A DNA stretch of 64,000 nucleotides from Salinicoccus luteus DSM 17002. GTDB lineage: Bacteria; Bacillota; Bacilli; Staphylococcales; Salinicoccaceae. The number at the start of each line of letters is the position of its first letter. Positions within the stretch are counted from its first letter, which is position 1. The notes under the pieces were generated by a model. That model had not been told where the DNA came from, did no database searches, and saw only the letters and a program-made list of their open reading frames with translations. Location of the stretch: positions 124,001 through 188,000 of the forward strand of contig NZ_JONV01000008.1 of the NCBI RefSeq assembly GCF_000712035.1. The letters run 5' to 3'. The translations under genes were made by a program, and so were the position numbers. Shown piece after piece: positions 1 to 9,042 of the stretch.

Positions 1-435
1 CACTTCGTCGAAAAGCGGCAGGGCAAGATCGTCTTCATGTCCTCCATGGCCGGTACGATGGCTTCTGCCTACAAGGGACTCTATGCGTCCTCCAAGCACG
101 CCCTGGAAGCCATCGCCAAGTCGCTGAGGCAGGAGATGGAAGAATTCAACGTGCAGGTGGCCACAATCAACCCGGGACCGTTTGACACCGGATTCAATGA
201 CCGCGCCGTGGAAGAGAAGTGGGAATGGTTCGATTCCGAAAAGCATCATACTTCCGTCGAAAACCTAAAGGAAAGCGAGCAGGGGCTCGACCAGCAGAAT
301 GATCCGCAGATGATGATCGACAAAATGGTCGAAGTCATTCCGAAGGACCACCATAAGTTCCGCACCGCATATCCTGAAGAGACTGCAGAGAACATGCGCA
401 AAGAGGAGCGGGAGAACTGGGACATCGAGATATAG
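1..435 (+). CDS. Short-chain dehydrogenase/reductase, 3' part
   Basis: The reading frame is open from the first base, so the N-terminal NAD(P)-binding half lies outside the window. What remains covers the catalytic half of a classical SDR: a serine-rich strand (FMSSMAG), then Y-A-S-S-K, which fits the YxxxK active site, then NPGPFDTGF, the usual substrate-loop motif after the active site. The last 40 residues are charged. SDRs of this type reduce or oxidise small carbonyl/alcohol substrates with NAD(P)H in the cytoplasm; the substrate cannot be told. A strong hairpin terminator follows, so it probably ends its transcript. Confidence 0.85.
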   Translation, partial: HFVEKRQGKIVFMSSMAGTMASAYKGLYASSKHALEAIAKSLRQEMEEFNVQVATINPGPFDTGFNDRAVEEKWEWFDSEKHHTSVENLKESEQGLDQQNDPQMMIDKMVEVIPKDHHKFRTAYPEETAENMRKEERENWDIEI

Positions 436-488
436 GGTTCTCCATTCCATGAAGGCAGCTCTACGGTAAAAAAGAATAGAGGCATCGG

Positions 489-521
489 ACATCCTCCTGC
501 CGCTCGGCAGGGGGATGTTTC
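489..521 (+). terminator. Rho-independent terminator after the SDR gene
   Basis: A 14-bp stem (ACATCCTCCTGCCG paired with CGGCAGGGGGATGT, one G-T pair) has a 2-nt loop and is followed by a short T run. Confidence 0.75.
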
Positions 522-696
522 ATATTGGGACAGATTCTTCGAAAAAAATGAGTGGTTACAAAAGACACCTTTACTTATGGGACGCATATTTACATTACTC
601 TGAAGCTATAGTAGCTTGTTATATATAGAATATTATGAAAATTATTGGTAAACATGATTTTCATCAATCCAATTGAGGAAAGGGGAAGAAAATTCA

Positions 697-2109
697 ATGG
701 CAAAAAAGGATTCATCCAAAAAGAATAGGTTTGTCATGCCGCATATCTACGTCATCCTATTCGCCCTGATCACCATCGGCGTGATTGCTACATACATTGT
801 TCCGGCGGGCAGCTACGAACGTGAAACGGTCGATGGCGTGGACATGATCGTACAGGGGACGTATGGCGGTGTGGAACAGACACCTGTCGGCTTCATGGAA
901 TATATGACCGCTGTACCGCGCGGTGTCATCGCGACAATAGAGATCATCTTCGGCATCATGGCAATCGGTGCCCTGTTCAAGATAGTGGAGGATGCCGGCA
1001 TCATCAGGCTGATCATCAACTATCTCTCGAAGTCATTTTCAAACAAAGGTCTTCTGATCATCCCGACAGTGATGGTGCCGCTTGCCATCTTTGTTGCAGT
1101 TACAGGGAATATCGAATCTTCCCTGATCTTCCTGCCGGCATTGCTGCCGCTGTTCCTCAGACTCGGTTTCGACAGGATCACTGCAGCGGCAACGACGCTC
1201 GTAGCAACCGTCACAGGGTTCGCCGTCGCCCTGACAGCACCGGCAAACCTGGGGACGGCACAGGCGATCGCCGAACTGCCCCTATATTCCGGCATGGGAT
1301 ATAGGGCGATACTCCTGAGTGTGATACTGGTCCTCGGCATACTGTTCGTGCTGCGCTATGCCAACAGGGTGAAGAAGGACCCATCGAAGACGCTACAGAC
1401 GAACGATGTACCGGCTTCCGAGTTCATCACGGAGTCGGATGAAGATCCGCAGGAGGAAATCAGTACCCGTACGAAAATCGCTACAGCAGCCTTCATATTA
1501 TCATTCGGCGGCATGTTCTACGGTGTGCTTGTACATGGCTGGTATTTCACGGAGCTCGCCGGGTTCTATCTGTTTGCTGGTATCATCAGCGGTCTGATTG
1601 CCGGAATGGGACCGTCAAAGATTGCCGAATCCATCAATGACGGCATCAGGAATATCCTGCTCGGCTCACTCATCGTTGGGGTCGCCCGGGCGATATCCAT
1701 TGTGCTTGAGGACGGTCAGATTCTTGATACGGTCGTCTATGGAATCAGTCTCCTCATCACTGCGATTCCCGAGAACCTTGTGCCGGTGATGATGATGATC
1801 ACGCAAGGTCTGCTCAACTTCGTGATTCCTTCGGGAAGCGGACAGGCGGCTGCCACCATGCCGATCATGGTCGGGGTCGTGGACATTACGGAGATGACCC
1901 GGCAGAATGCGGTGCTCGCATTTCAGTTGGGCGATGGTTTCTCGAACATCTTCTATCCGACTTCAGGCTACTTCATGGCAGCCCTCGTCATTGCCAAGGT
2001 CCAGTATACGGACTGGCTCAAGTTCATCTGGCCCTTCCTCCTCATCGCATACGGCGTCGGCGCAATCGCCCTTGTGATTGCCCACCTGATACAGTGGGGG
2101 CCGTTCTAG
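697..2109 (+). CDS. YfcC-family membrane transporter
   Basis: About 470 residues with a short basic N-terminus and around 11-12 hydrophobic segments. The central region has the small-residue-rich stretch seen in YfcC/DcuC-type carriers (TGFAVALTAPANLGTAQAIA near residue 180) and a GSGQAAATMPIMV motif near residue 390. Proteins of this family are inner-membrane carriers for dicarboxylates, peptides or basic amino acids; the substrate here is unknown. The ATG at 697 is preceded by GAGGAAAGGGGAAG, so it is preferred to the in-frame TTG at 673, which has no Shine-Dalgarno of its own. It stands alone between two terminators and is probably a single-gene transcript. Confidence 0.85.
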   Translation: MAKKDSSKKNRFVMPHIYVILFALITIGVIATYIVPAGSYERETVDGVDMIVQGTYGGVEQTPVGFMEYMTAVPRGVIATIEIIFGIMAIGALFKIVEDAGIIRLIINYLSKSFSNKGLLIIPTVMVPLAIFVAVTGNIESSLIFLPALLPLFLRLGFDRITAAATTLVATVTGFAVALTAPANLGTAQAIAELPLYSGMGYRAILLSVILVLGILFVLRYANRVKKDPSKTLQTNDVPASEFITESDEDPQEEISTRTKIATAAFILSFGGMFYGVLVHGWYFTELAGFYLFAGIISGLIAGMGPSKIAESINDGIRNILLGSLIVGVARAISIVLEDGQILDTVVYGISLLITAIPENLVPVMMMITQGLLNFVIPSGSGQAAATMPIMVGVVDITEMTRQNAVLAFQLGDGFSNIFYPTSGYFMAALVIAKVQYTDWLKFIWPFLLIAYGVGAIALVIAHLIQWGPF

Positions 2110-2120
2110 ACAATATATGA

Positions 2121-2170
2121 AAAAACAGGGTGCAGCATCTCTTCTTGGAGATCCTGCACCCTGTTTCATC
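2121..2170. terminator. Bidirectional terminator between convergent genes
   Basis: A long inverted repeat (AAACAGGGTGCAGCATCTC with GAGATCCTGCACCCTGTTT) has A-rich and T-rich flanks and sits between the convergent transporter and YitT genes. Confidence 0.85.
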
Positions 2171-2176
2171 TATTTT

Positions 2177-3070
2177 CTATACAAATGAACTGCCAAGTAC
2201 GCTGTTCACATCGTTGACGACAACAAAGGCATCTTCATCGTACTTTTGGATCAGACGTTTAAGCCGGGTCAATTTGGATTTACTGATGACGACATAGAGG
2301 ATGTCGTTCTCTTCCCTGGAATAGAATCCTTTACCATTCATCATGGTGACACCGCGGCCAATTTCACTGTTGATCAGTTTGCCCAGCACTTCGGGGTGCT
2401 GTGAAATGATTGTGATCGCCTTCTTCGGATTCATACCTTCTATCATGAAGTCCATGACTTTCACGTTGATATACATGGCAACGACGGTGAGCAGTACCTG
2501 TTCAATTGTCAGTACCGTCAAGCCGAGTGTAATGACCATGAGGTCGAACAGCAATACCGCATTCGATATTTTCACATCGAGATATTTATGGGCGATCCTG
2601 CCGAGTATCGCAGACCCTGCTGTTGTTGCTCCGATCCGGATGACAAGTCCATTGCCCAGTCCGAGGAATAGACCACCGAATATGACATTGAGCATCACTT
2701 CGTTCGTCTGCACGACCCATGGTTCCGTAATTCCCAGGAACACGGACATCATGATTACTGCAAATATTGTATAGTACATTCCACGTCTTGACAGGAATCT
2801 GAATCCAATAATGAGCAGGATGCCGTTGAGTACGAGTGTGGAAATTGCCGGGGAAATCTCAAACGCATACAGGATTATGATGGCCAGTCCTGATACGCCC
2901 CCGTCCCCCAGATTTCCCGGAATCATGAATAGATTCACACCGATGGAAAAGAGGAAAGCCCCCAATATGACAGCAGCTATATTCATCAATGTCTGCAATG
3001 TAATCGTGGGCGTCATGGACACTTTTATCTTTTCAAAATTAATTTTATTCAGCTTTTTACCGATCATCAT
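2177..3070 (-). CDS. YitT-family membrane protein (DUF161 + DUF2179)
   Basis: About 297 residues. The first two thirds hold five or six membrane segments with the glycine-rich loops typical of YitT proteins (NLGDGGVSGLAIII; GLGNGLVIRIGATTAGSAI). The last ~80 residues form a soluble DUF2179-like domain ending in ...YDEDAFVVVNDVNSVLG. Its function is not established in the family. The start at 3070 has AAGGAGGG five bases upstream; a longer ATG at 3103 has no such site. It is convergent with the YfcC gene. Confidence 0.9.
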   Translation of the reverse strand: MMIGKKLNKINFEKIKVSMTPTITLQTLMNIAAVILGAFLFSIGVNLFMIPGNLGDGGVSGLAIIILYAFEISPAISTLVLNGILLIIGFRFLSRRGMYYTIFAVIMMSVFLGITEPWVVQTNEVMLNVIFGGLFLGLGNGLVIRIGATTAGSAILGRIAHKYLDVKISNAVLLFDLMVITLGLTVLTIEQVLLTVVAMYINVKVMDFMIEGMNPKKAITIISQHPEVLGKLINSEIGRGVTMMNGKGFYSREENDILYVVISKSKLTRLKRLIQKYDEDAFVVVNDVNSVLGSSFV

Positions 3071-3183
3071 AATAACCCTCCTTATATGGCGCTTGAGTAG
3101 CACCGATTCATAATACTAGAAAATGATGGCAAATTACAATAGTTTTATTTATAGTCCTAATTTACAGAATACTATCACTGAAT

Positions 3184-3200
3184 CCCTTGGCGGCCAAGGG
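3184..3200. promoter_or_regulatory. 17-bp palindrome in a 390-bp gap
   Basis: CCCTTGGCGGCCAAGGG is a perfect interrupted palindrome (8-bp arms, one central base) in the divergent space between yitT (starting at 3070) and the TauE/SafE gene (starting at 3460). It could be an operator. No T run follows, so it is not an obvious terminator. Nothing else coding is seen in 3071-3459. Confidence 0.35.
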
Positions 3201-3459
3201 TTCTGATACGCCGGGGGGTAAGCGTTTTCCAGGCTCATAAATGATAAATGGCAAAATTGTGACAGTATGAAATTTACAGTTCAGAACTGATTGGATGAGG
3301 AGTAAAGTCCAAAATTATAAAGTGGGATGAAGATGGTATATGTAGAATTTAAAGGGACCTCCAGTGGCTTCCAGGAGGAAAGGATTTTACTGCAGGGTGC
3401 TAAAGAACGAAAGAAATGGTAGTATGTCAGCATTATCTTTTTACTGGGGAGACGAACGC

Positions 3460-4182
3460 ATGGAGGTAGCAGTATTCATCATAATCATATTGGTCGCTTC
3501 TACACTGCAGACAAGTACCGGATTCGGCTTTTCGATTCTTGCGACACCTTTTCTGCTGCTGATATTCGAACCGGCTGAAGCAATCCAGATCAATCTGGTT
3601 CTATCCCTCATCATTTCAGCAGCTTTGATTCGAAGAATCAGGAGAGACATTGATTACGGAGTGCTCAAGCGATTCATCATAGGAAGCAGTGTGGGGATGT
3701 TCATCGGAATCGCCATCTTTCTGATGGTCGATATCGATGGATTGAAACGCGTCATCGGGATAGTCATACTCGGATTGACGCTGTTGCTGATATGCAAGTT
3801 CCGGATTGACAGAAACAGGGGCAGGGACTTTTTTGCAGGCGGCCTTGCGGGCGCGCTTACCACAAGCATTGGCATGCCCGGTCCACCGCTGCTGCTGTAC
3901 TTTGCAGGCACAGACAGTCTGAAGGAGAAGGTGAGGGGGACGACCCTTGCATTTTATCTGTTCATATATACTGTGAGCCTGATCATCCAGATTGTCTTCG
4001 CTGGCACTGGTCAGACGGTGTGGATAGCCAGCCTGTGGGGACTGCCTCTGGTTTTCATGGGACTATTCGTGGGACAGAGGCTGTTCAAATACATCAACCA
4101 GAAGGGATTCCGCATCTTTACATATGTTATTCTGGTAGTCACCGGTATATATCTGCTTATGGATAGTGCTGGCTTAGTGTAA
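3460..4182 (+). CDS. TauE/SafE (DUF81) family sulfite/anion exporter-like protein
   Basis: About 240 residues, nearly all hydrophobic, with two repeats of four membrane segments as in the TauE/SafE family. The first half contains QTSTGFGFSILATPFLLL, the second GALTTSIGMPGPPLLLYFAG; both fit the repeat signature (G-x-G-F, G-x-P-G-P). Family members export sulfite, sulfonates or related anions; the substrate here is unknown. The ATG at 3460 has GGGGA spaced eight bases away and gives the usual family N-terminus directly at the first helix; longer in-frame starts add 32 non-conserved residues. Confidence 0.85.
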   Translation: MEVAVFIIIILVASTLQTSTGFGFSILATPFLLLIFEPAEAIQINLVLSLIISAALIRRIRRDIDYGVLKRFIIGSSVGMFIGIAIFLMVDIDGLKRVIGIVILGLTLLLICKFRIDRNRGRDFFAGGLAGALTTSIGMPGPPLLLYFAGTDSLKEKVRGTTLAFYLFIYTVSLIIQIVFAGTGQTVWIASLWGLPLVFMGLFVGQRLFKYINQKGFRIFTYVILVVTGIYLLMDSAGLV

Positions 4183-4208
4183 TGATGAATATTTTTGGTG
4201 AATGGAAG

Positions 4209-4258
4209 CAGAATAACTCCCCCTGGTCCGCTGCTGCGGATCAGGGGGAGTTATTCTT
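4209..4258. terminator. Strong hairpin after the exporter gene
   Basis: A 21-bp near-perfect inverted repeat (AGAATAACTCCCCCTGGTCCG with CGGATCAGGGGGAGTTATTCT) is followed by a weak T-rich stretch. Confidence 0.75.
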
Positions 4259-4351
4259 CAATATGATTCGAAACTGCTTCGTATACAAACGATTAAGGCA
4301 CCCAATCAAAGAGGAAGGGTGTCTTTGTTGGTACTTGTAAGCATTTAAAAA

Positions 4352-5200
4352 CTATTTATTGACAGGTGACAGCTCGCCTTCCGTCACCCATTTATGATTC
4401 TGTACTTCTTCGCCAGTATCTGTAGTTGTGAAGTCCACCATATAGACGATGGTCTGTTCAGCGGAATCTATAGTAGCAGCAGCACCTTCCATACCTTCCA
4501 TGTGGGTGGCTTCCATGACTGCTTCATCACCCGGCTGCAATGGTGTGCCACCCGGATCGACCAGTTCCTCATGGATGACCCATTTATGGTCTTCAACCAT
4601 TTCGCCCCCTGTTGTCGGTATATAGGAAACAGTGTACACGGTGGTATCGAAAGCGCCGGAAATGGTCGCTTCAGCACCATCCATGCCATGCATATGATCG
4701 GCTTGGATAACTGCTGTGCTTCCTACTGGATATGTGGGATTTTCAGCTGTCTGCAGCTCTTCAGGAACTTCACCGGAACTCGACATTTCTTCAGCGGAAT
4801 GATTCATGTGCCCGCCGGAATGTGATTTGGATTCCATATTCATATGTCCATCAGAGTGGAAACCGGCCTGCATATTGTATTGATGCAGTCTTTCCTTCAG
4901 CTCTTCCTTTGTCAGACCGTTGATGTACTTCGTCTGCTCTCCCTCTTCATTGGCTTCATAGTAGTAATGGCTGCGCTCTCCGTTATAAGGATAGCCCAGT
5001 TCATCTTCCAGTTGCCCTTCAGTCAAACCCTCAATGTAATGCGTTTTGTTTCCATGTGCATCCACTTCATAGTAGTAATAACTTCCATCTGCATGGGAGG
5101 CATCCTCTGTTCCACCTGCGTTTGCTGCTCCTGTACCGATCCCCATAGCCAATGTGAAAATCATAGCGCCTGATAAAGAAACTTTTTGAAATTGTCTCAT
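4352..5200 (-). CDS. Secreted DUF1541 (YdhK-type) protein
   Basis: 282 residues with a Sec signal peptide (MRQFQKVSLSG..., hydrophobic core, ANAGG cleavage region). The mature N-terminus has two ~40-residue copies of an aromatic YYYE...GLTE motif. A His/Met-rich linker (HSDGHMNMESKSHSGGHMNH) follows. The C-terminal half consists of two DUF1541 units, each carrying ADHMHGMDGAEATI- or ATHMEGMEGAAATI-like and HKWV motifs. The Met/His richness suggests metal (copper or similar) contact outside the cell, but that is inference. It is divergent from the two-component system, and a CTGCAC direct repeat lies 51 bp upstream of its start. Confidence 0.85.
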   Translation of the reverse strand: MRQFQKVSLSGAMIFTLAMGIGTGAANAGGTEDASHADGSYYYYEVDAHGNKTHYIEGLTEGQLEDELGYPYNGERSHYYYEANEEGEQTKYINGLTKEELKERLHQYNMQAGFHSDGHMNMESKSHSGGHMNHSAEEMSSSGEVPEELQTAENPTYPVGSTAVIQADHMHGMDGAEATISGAFDTTVYTVSYIPTTGGEMVEDHKWVIHEELVDPGGTPLQPGDEAVMEATHMEGMEGAAATIDSAEQTIVYMVDFTTTDTGEEVQNHKWVTEGELSPVNK

Positions 5201-5246
5201 TCCAATTTTCCTCCAATTTTTTTAAGATGCTGGAAGCTTACCCCAA

Positions 5247-5270
5247 GTATGTGCAGTTTACGTGCAGATA
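5247..5270 (-). promoter_or_regulatory. CTGCAC direct repeat, site 1
   Basis: Read on the minus strand, CTGCACGTAAACTGCAC contains two CTGCAC hexamers with an 11-bp period, ending 51 bp before the DUF1541 start. The same arrangement recurs at 7576-7592 and 9453-9469. OmpR/PhoB-type regulators usually bind such head-to-tail repeats. Confidence 0.6.
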
Positions 5271-5456
5271 TAGTGAAATTTGGATGAAATCTACTTGCTC
5301 CAGAGATTCATTCCATTGATTATACGGGCGGAGAAATGGAAGATGTACAGGATAATAAGGTATGCTGACAGTACTGAGAAAACCAAGCAGGCATAAGTCA
5401 TGTTTTTATTCTGTTGGAGCACCCGTAGGATTATTGGCGAAGGGGGGACGGTTTTG

Positions 5457-6860
5457 ATGAGAAATCAATTATCTTTGAAAATAGGGTTGTTATTTTTTAT
5501 AGTCATCATCACTGTTGAAATCATTTTATTTTCCATACTTTATACGAACCTCGTTAATGACCGCGTCGACGAAGTGATGGGGGATTTGCTGGCACGTGGC
5601 AATACCCATCGGGATGTGCTGGAGGAAAACTATACATCAACGACTTTAGATCATGTCGTCATCATGGAATCCGAATCTGATTTAATTGTGGCAATCACGG
5701 ACCGGGGTGGGGAGGTCATCAGGAGCTCCGACGCCATAGGGGCGGAAGTGGAGGCAGTCATCGAACATACGGATGAGGGCCGAGTGCCGGATGAGGGCGT
5801 GATACTGGAATCGGACTGGGCGGATGAGCAGTATGTGGCGACCGACAGCCCAATCATCATGGATGGGAAGCATAGTGGGCACGTATTCATGTTTGCCGAC
5901 AGCAACCATATCAAGGAGATCATCAGCAATCTCACCCGGCAATTCCTTTTCATCGGACTGGTGACAGTCATACTGACTGTAGTCACCGTAATGGTGCTGT
6001 CCAAGGTGATCACCCAGCCGCTGGTCAGAATGAAGCATGCCACTGAAGCAATGAGTGGGGGCAATCATGAAGTGGCGCTCTCCACGGACCGGAATGACGA
6101 ACTCGGGGAACTGGCGACTGCCATCACTCGGCTGTCGAAGGATTTGAAGCGGGTGAAGAGTGAAAGGAATGAGTTTCTGGCAAGTGTCTCCCACGAACTC
6201 CGCACCCCGCTTACCTATCTGAAGGGATATGCAGACATCATCAGCCGGGATTCCCAGTCAGCCGCAGACCGGAGGAAGTATATCGGAGTGATCCAGGAAG
6301 AGGTGGACCATCTGTCTGGGCTGGTCAAGACTTTATTTGAGTTGGCCAAGATAGACCAGAATGCCTTCGTCATAAAAAAGGAGGAGGTGGCCTTCGATGT
6401 ACTGATTAAAAAGGTTGTGGATCGGGTCCGCCCGGTAATTGAAGAGCGGCATATAAAATTTTCATATGACTGCCCGGACAATGTGGCCATCGAGGCTGAT
6501 CCGGAAAGGATTCAGCAGGTGCTGCTCAATATATTGGATAATGCCATTAAATACACGCCCCACGGAAATCATGTCAGGCTGGAAGTGATTCCGTCCGAAA
6601 ATGAAATAGTGACGCTTGTTTCGGATACAGGGGACGGCATTGCCGAGGAAGATCTTCCATATATATTCGAGCGACTGTATCGTGCAGAAAAATCCAGATC
6701 CCGTACGAAGGGCGGATCCGGTCTTGGGCTTACCATCGCCAAAGAGATTGTCGCTTTGCACAACGGCAGGCTGGAAGTTGAAAGCAAGGTGGGCGAGGGC
6801 ACTATCTTCAGAATAACGTTGCCGAAGGAGGAAGATTATGAAAAAGGTTCTATTGGTTGA
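5457..6860 (+). CDS. Two-component sensor histidine kinase
   Basis: About 467 residues. It starts with a transmembrane helix (LKIGLLFFIVIITVEIILFSI), an extracytoplasmic sensor of ~130 residues, a second helix (FLFIGLVTVILTVVTVMVLS), a HAMP domain, a HisKA domain with VSHELRTPL (His246 of this start) and a HATPase_c domain with N, D-x-G-x-G (SDTGDGIAEED), F (YIFERLYR) and GSGLGL boxes. The ATG at 5457 is preceded by AGGGGGGACG; the upstream in-frame codons have no ribosome site. The end overlaps the response regulator by 23 bp, so the two are co-translated. The signal is unknown. Confidence 0.95.
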   Translation: MRNQLSLKIGLLFFIVIITVEIILFSILYTNLVNDRVDEVMGDLLARGNTHRDVLEENYTSTTLDHVVIMESESDLIVAITDRGGEVIRSSDAIGAEVEAVIEHTDEGRVPDEGVILESDWADEQYVATDSPIIMDGKHSGHVFMFADSNHIKEIISNLTRQFLFIGLVTVILTVVTVMVLSKVITQPLVRMKHATEAMSGGNHEVALSTDRNDELGELATAITRLSKDLKRVKSERNEFLASVSHELRTPLTYLKGYADIISRDSQSAADRRKYIGVIQEEVDHLSGLVKTLFELAKIDQNAFVIKKEEVAFDVLIKKVVDRVRPVIEERHIKFSYDCPDNVAIEADPERIQQVLLNILDNAIKYTPHGNHVRLEVIPSENEIVTLVSDTGDGIAEEDLPYIFERLYRAEKSRSRTKGGSGLGLTIAKEIVALHNGRLEVESKVGEGTIFRITLPKEEDYEKGSIG

Positions 6861-7509
6861 TGATGAAGAGCGGATGCTCGAATTACTGTCATTATACTTG
6901 AGTCCCTATGGCTATAACTGCAAGAAGGCCTTAGGGGCAAAAGAAGGCCTCGAATATATCGGTCAGGAGCGATTTGATATCGTGCTGCTCGATATCATGA
7001 TGCCTGACATCGATGGATGGCAGGTATGCCGGGAAATCCGTGAACATTCAGATGTGCCCATCATCATGGTGACGGCACGGGAACAGAAGACGGATATCGT
7101 CAAAGGTCTGAAGCTTGGGGCGGACGACTATATAACGAAACCATTCGATGAGGAAGAGCTCACTGCACGGATGGATGCCCTGTTGAGGCGGGTGGAGCCA
7201 GCGAGCCGTGTGGAAGTGGATGGTCTGCTCTGGGATGAGGAGCGGTTTAAACTATCCTATAAGGGGCAGCATATCAAGTTGACCCCCAAGGAATTCTCAT
7301 TGCTCGGACTGCTCATGGAGCACCCGGGGCGCGTATATTCCAGGGAGCATCTGATCGACCTGGTGTGGGGGATATATTCGGAGACCGAAGGACGGACGGT
7401 CGATTCCCATGTGAGGAACATCCGGGAGAAGATCAGGGAAGCGGGTTTCCCCATCGACGATTATTTCCATACAGTATGGGGCGTCGGCTATAAATGGGTG
7501 AAGCAGTAG
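6838..7509 (+). CDS. OmpR/PhoB-family response regulator
   Basis: 223 residues. The receiver domain has the acidic pair D8/D9, the phosphoacceptor D52 in LLDIMMPDIDG, T79 and K101 (ITKPFDEEE). The C-terminal winged helix matches Trans_reg_C (KLTPKEFSLLGLLMEHPGRVYSREHLIDLVW...VDSHVRNIREK). The start lies inside the kinase gene behind GGAGGAAG. The likely targets are the nearby promoters that carry the 11-bp CTGCAC direct repeats, because OmpR-type dimers bind head-to-tail half sites of about that period; this is inference. Confidence 0.95.
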   Translation: MKKVLLVDDEERMLELLSLYLSPYGYNCKKALGAKEGLEYIGQERFDIVLLDIMMPDIDGWQVCREIREHSDVPIIMVTAREQKTDIVKGLKLGADDYITKPFDEEELTARMDALLRRVEPASRVEVDGLLWDEERFKLSYKGQHIKLTPKEFSLLGLLMEHPGRVYSREHLIDLVWGIYSETEGRTVDSHVRNIREKIREAGFPIDDYFHTVWGVGYKWVKQ

Positions 7510-7575
7510 ATTCTATAGGTCCTCCGTTCATTATGCTGAGCGAATTATCAATATTTATATGAAATACTCCAAAAA

Positions 7576-7592
7576 CTGCACAATAACTGCAT
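7576..7592 (+). promoter_or_regulatory. CTGCAC direct repeat, site 2, before the APC permease
   Basis: CTGCACAATAACTGCAT: two half sites with an 11-bp period, in the same orientation relative to the gene as site 1 and 49 bp before the permease start. A TATACT -10-like hexamer lies at about 7605, so the repeats occupy the -35 position, as expected of an activator site. Confidence 0.6.
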
Positions 7593-7640
7593 AAAACATG
7601 GGCATATACTTCAGACAACACTATTTCTGAGGTGAGGATA

Positions 7641-8963
7641 ATGAGCGACTATAAAAAGAACAGCCTATCCCTGACGGGGGCAATCGGTCTTGGTACAGGC
7701 GTGATGATCAGCGCCGGTATATTTGCACTGCTGGGTCAGATTGCGGTACTTGCCGGAACATGGTTTCCGATTATGTTCATCGTTGGTGGCATCGTGACGG
7801 GCTTCAGTGCCTATTCCTACGTGAAGATGAGCAATGAGTACCCGTCAGCCGGGGGCATCGGCATGTTCCTGGCAAAAGCATATGGCCAGGGGACCATCAC
7901 CGCTTCTGCAGCGATGTTGATGGCAGTCTCCATGGTCATCAACCAGAGTCTTGTGGCGCGTACTTTCGGCACCTATACATTACAGATATTCGACATGGAT
8001 GCAAACAGCTATCTGGTGCCCGTGCTCGCTGTGGGTCTCCTGCTTTTCGCATTCCTGGTCAACATTGCCAGCAACAGCTTCATACAGACGTTCACATCGA
8101 TCGTCTCCCTGCTTAAAATTCTCGGTCTTGTCACATTCGCGATGGGCGGCTTGTGGGTCGCCGGATTTTCCGTCACGCCGGCCGAAAGCGGTGGAGGCAC
8201 TGAAGATGCCACAATTGCCAGCATCATTGCAGCTGTAGCACTTACCATCCTTTCATTCAAGGGATTTACGACGATCACAAACAGCGGTTCTGAAATCGTC
8301 AACCCAAACAAAAATGTCGGCCGGGCGATCGTCATATCGATTTCGATAAGTCTTTTCGTCTATCTGCTGGTCGCATGGGCGGTATCCAGCAATCTGCCGC
8401 TCGACCAGATTATTGCAGCCAGGGACTACTCCCTTGCTGAAGCGGCGAGGCCGGCATTCGGCGACTACGGTGTATGGTTCACCGTCGCCATTGCGATCAT
8501 TGCGACAGTATCCGGCATCATTGCCAGCGTATTCGCCGTCTCCCGCATGCTTGCCATGCTGACGGATATGAAGCTGATTCCACATAAGCACTTCGGCATG
8601 CCGGGACGCATCCAGAAGCACACGCTGGTATACACGATTGTGCTTGCGATGGTGCTCGCAGTCATCTTCGACCTCAGCCGCATCGCCTCGGTCGGTGCCA
8701 TACTCTATCTCGTGATGGATATGATTGTGCATTGGGGCGTATTCAGACATCTGAGGGAAAAGGTCGATGCCAAGCCATGGATCCTCATTACAGCCTTCAT
8801 TCTTGATGGAATAGTGCTCGCTGCCTTCGTCTGGGTCAAGCTGATGAATGACTGGCTGATTGTTGCCGTCTCGCTCATTTTCATCATCGTCATTTTCGTT
8901 GGGGAATATGTATTCCTTAAAAACCGGGATGATGGAGGAGAAGCACATGCGGACCATCATTGA
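7641..8963 (+). CDS. APC-superfamily amino acid permease
   Basis: 440 residues with about 12 hydrophobic segments. The first helix has the APC signature GAIGLGTGVMISAGIFALLG, in which the G-x-G-x-x-I stretch binds substrate backbone groups. Helix 6 carries AAVALTILSFKGFTTITN and is followed by NPNKNVGRAI, also typical of the family. The tail is His/Asp-rich (EAHADHH). The substrate cannot be named. The ATG at 7641 follows GGTGAGG. It is probably controlled by the adjacent two-component system through the repeat at 7576-7592. It ends at a strong terminator shared with the convergent Cys-rich gene. Confidence 0.85.
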   Translation: MSDYKKNSLSLTGAIGLGTGVMISAGIFALLGQIAVLAGTWFPIMFIVGGIVTGFSAYSYVKMSNEYPSAGGIGMFLAKAYGQGTITASAAMLMAVSMVINQSLVARTFGTYTLQIFDMDANSYLVPVLAVGLLLFAFLVNIASNSFIQTFTSIVSLLKILGLVTFAMGGLWVAGFSVTPAESGGGTEDATIASIIAAVALTILSFKGFTTITNSGSEIVNPNKNVGRAIVISISISLFVYLLVAWAVSSNLPLDQIIAARDYSLAEAARPAFGDYGVWFTVAIAIIATVSGIIASVFAVSRMLAMLTDMKLIPHKHFGMPGRIQKHTLVYTIVLAMVLAVIFDLSRIASVGAILYLVMDMIVHWGVFRHLREKVDAKPWILITAFILDGIVLAAFVWVKLMNDWLIVAVSLIFIIVIFVGEYVFLKNRDDGGEAHADHH

Positions 8964-8984
8964 TTCAGATGCCAATATAAATTT

Positions 8985-9031
8985 AAAAGGAAGGGAAAAT
9001 TGGGAGAAACCCCAAGTTTCCCTTCCTTTTT
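8985..9031. terminator. Bidirectional terminator
   Basis: AAAAGGAAGGGAAA pairs with TTTCCCTTCCTTTT, with a T run on both strands. It lies between the convergent permease and the Cys-rich protein gene. Confidence 0.85.
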
Positions 9032-9042
9032 TGATTTCCGTC

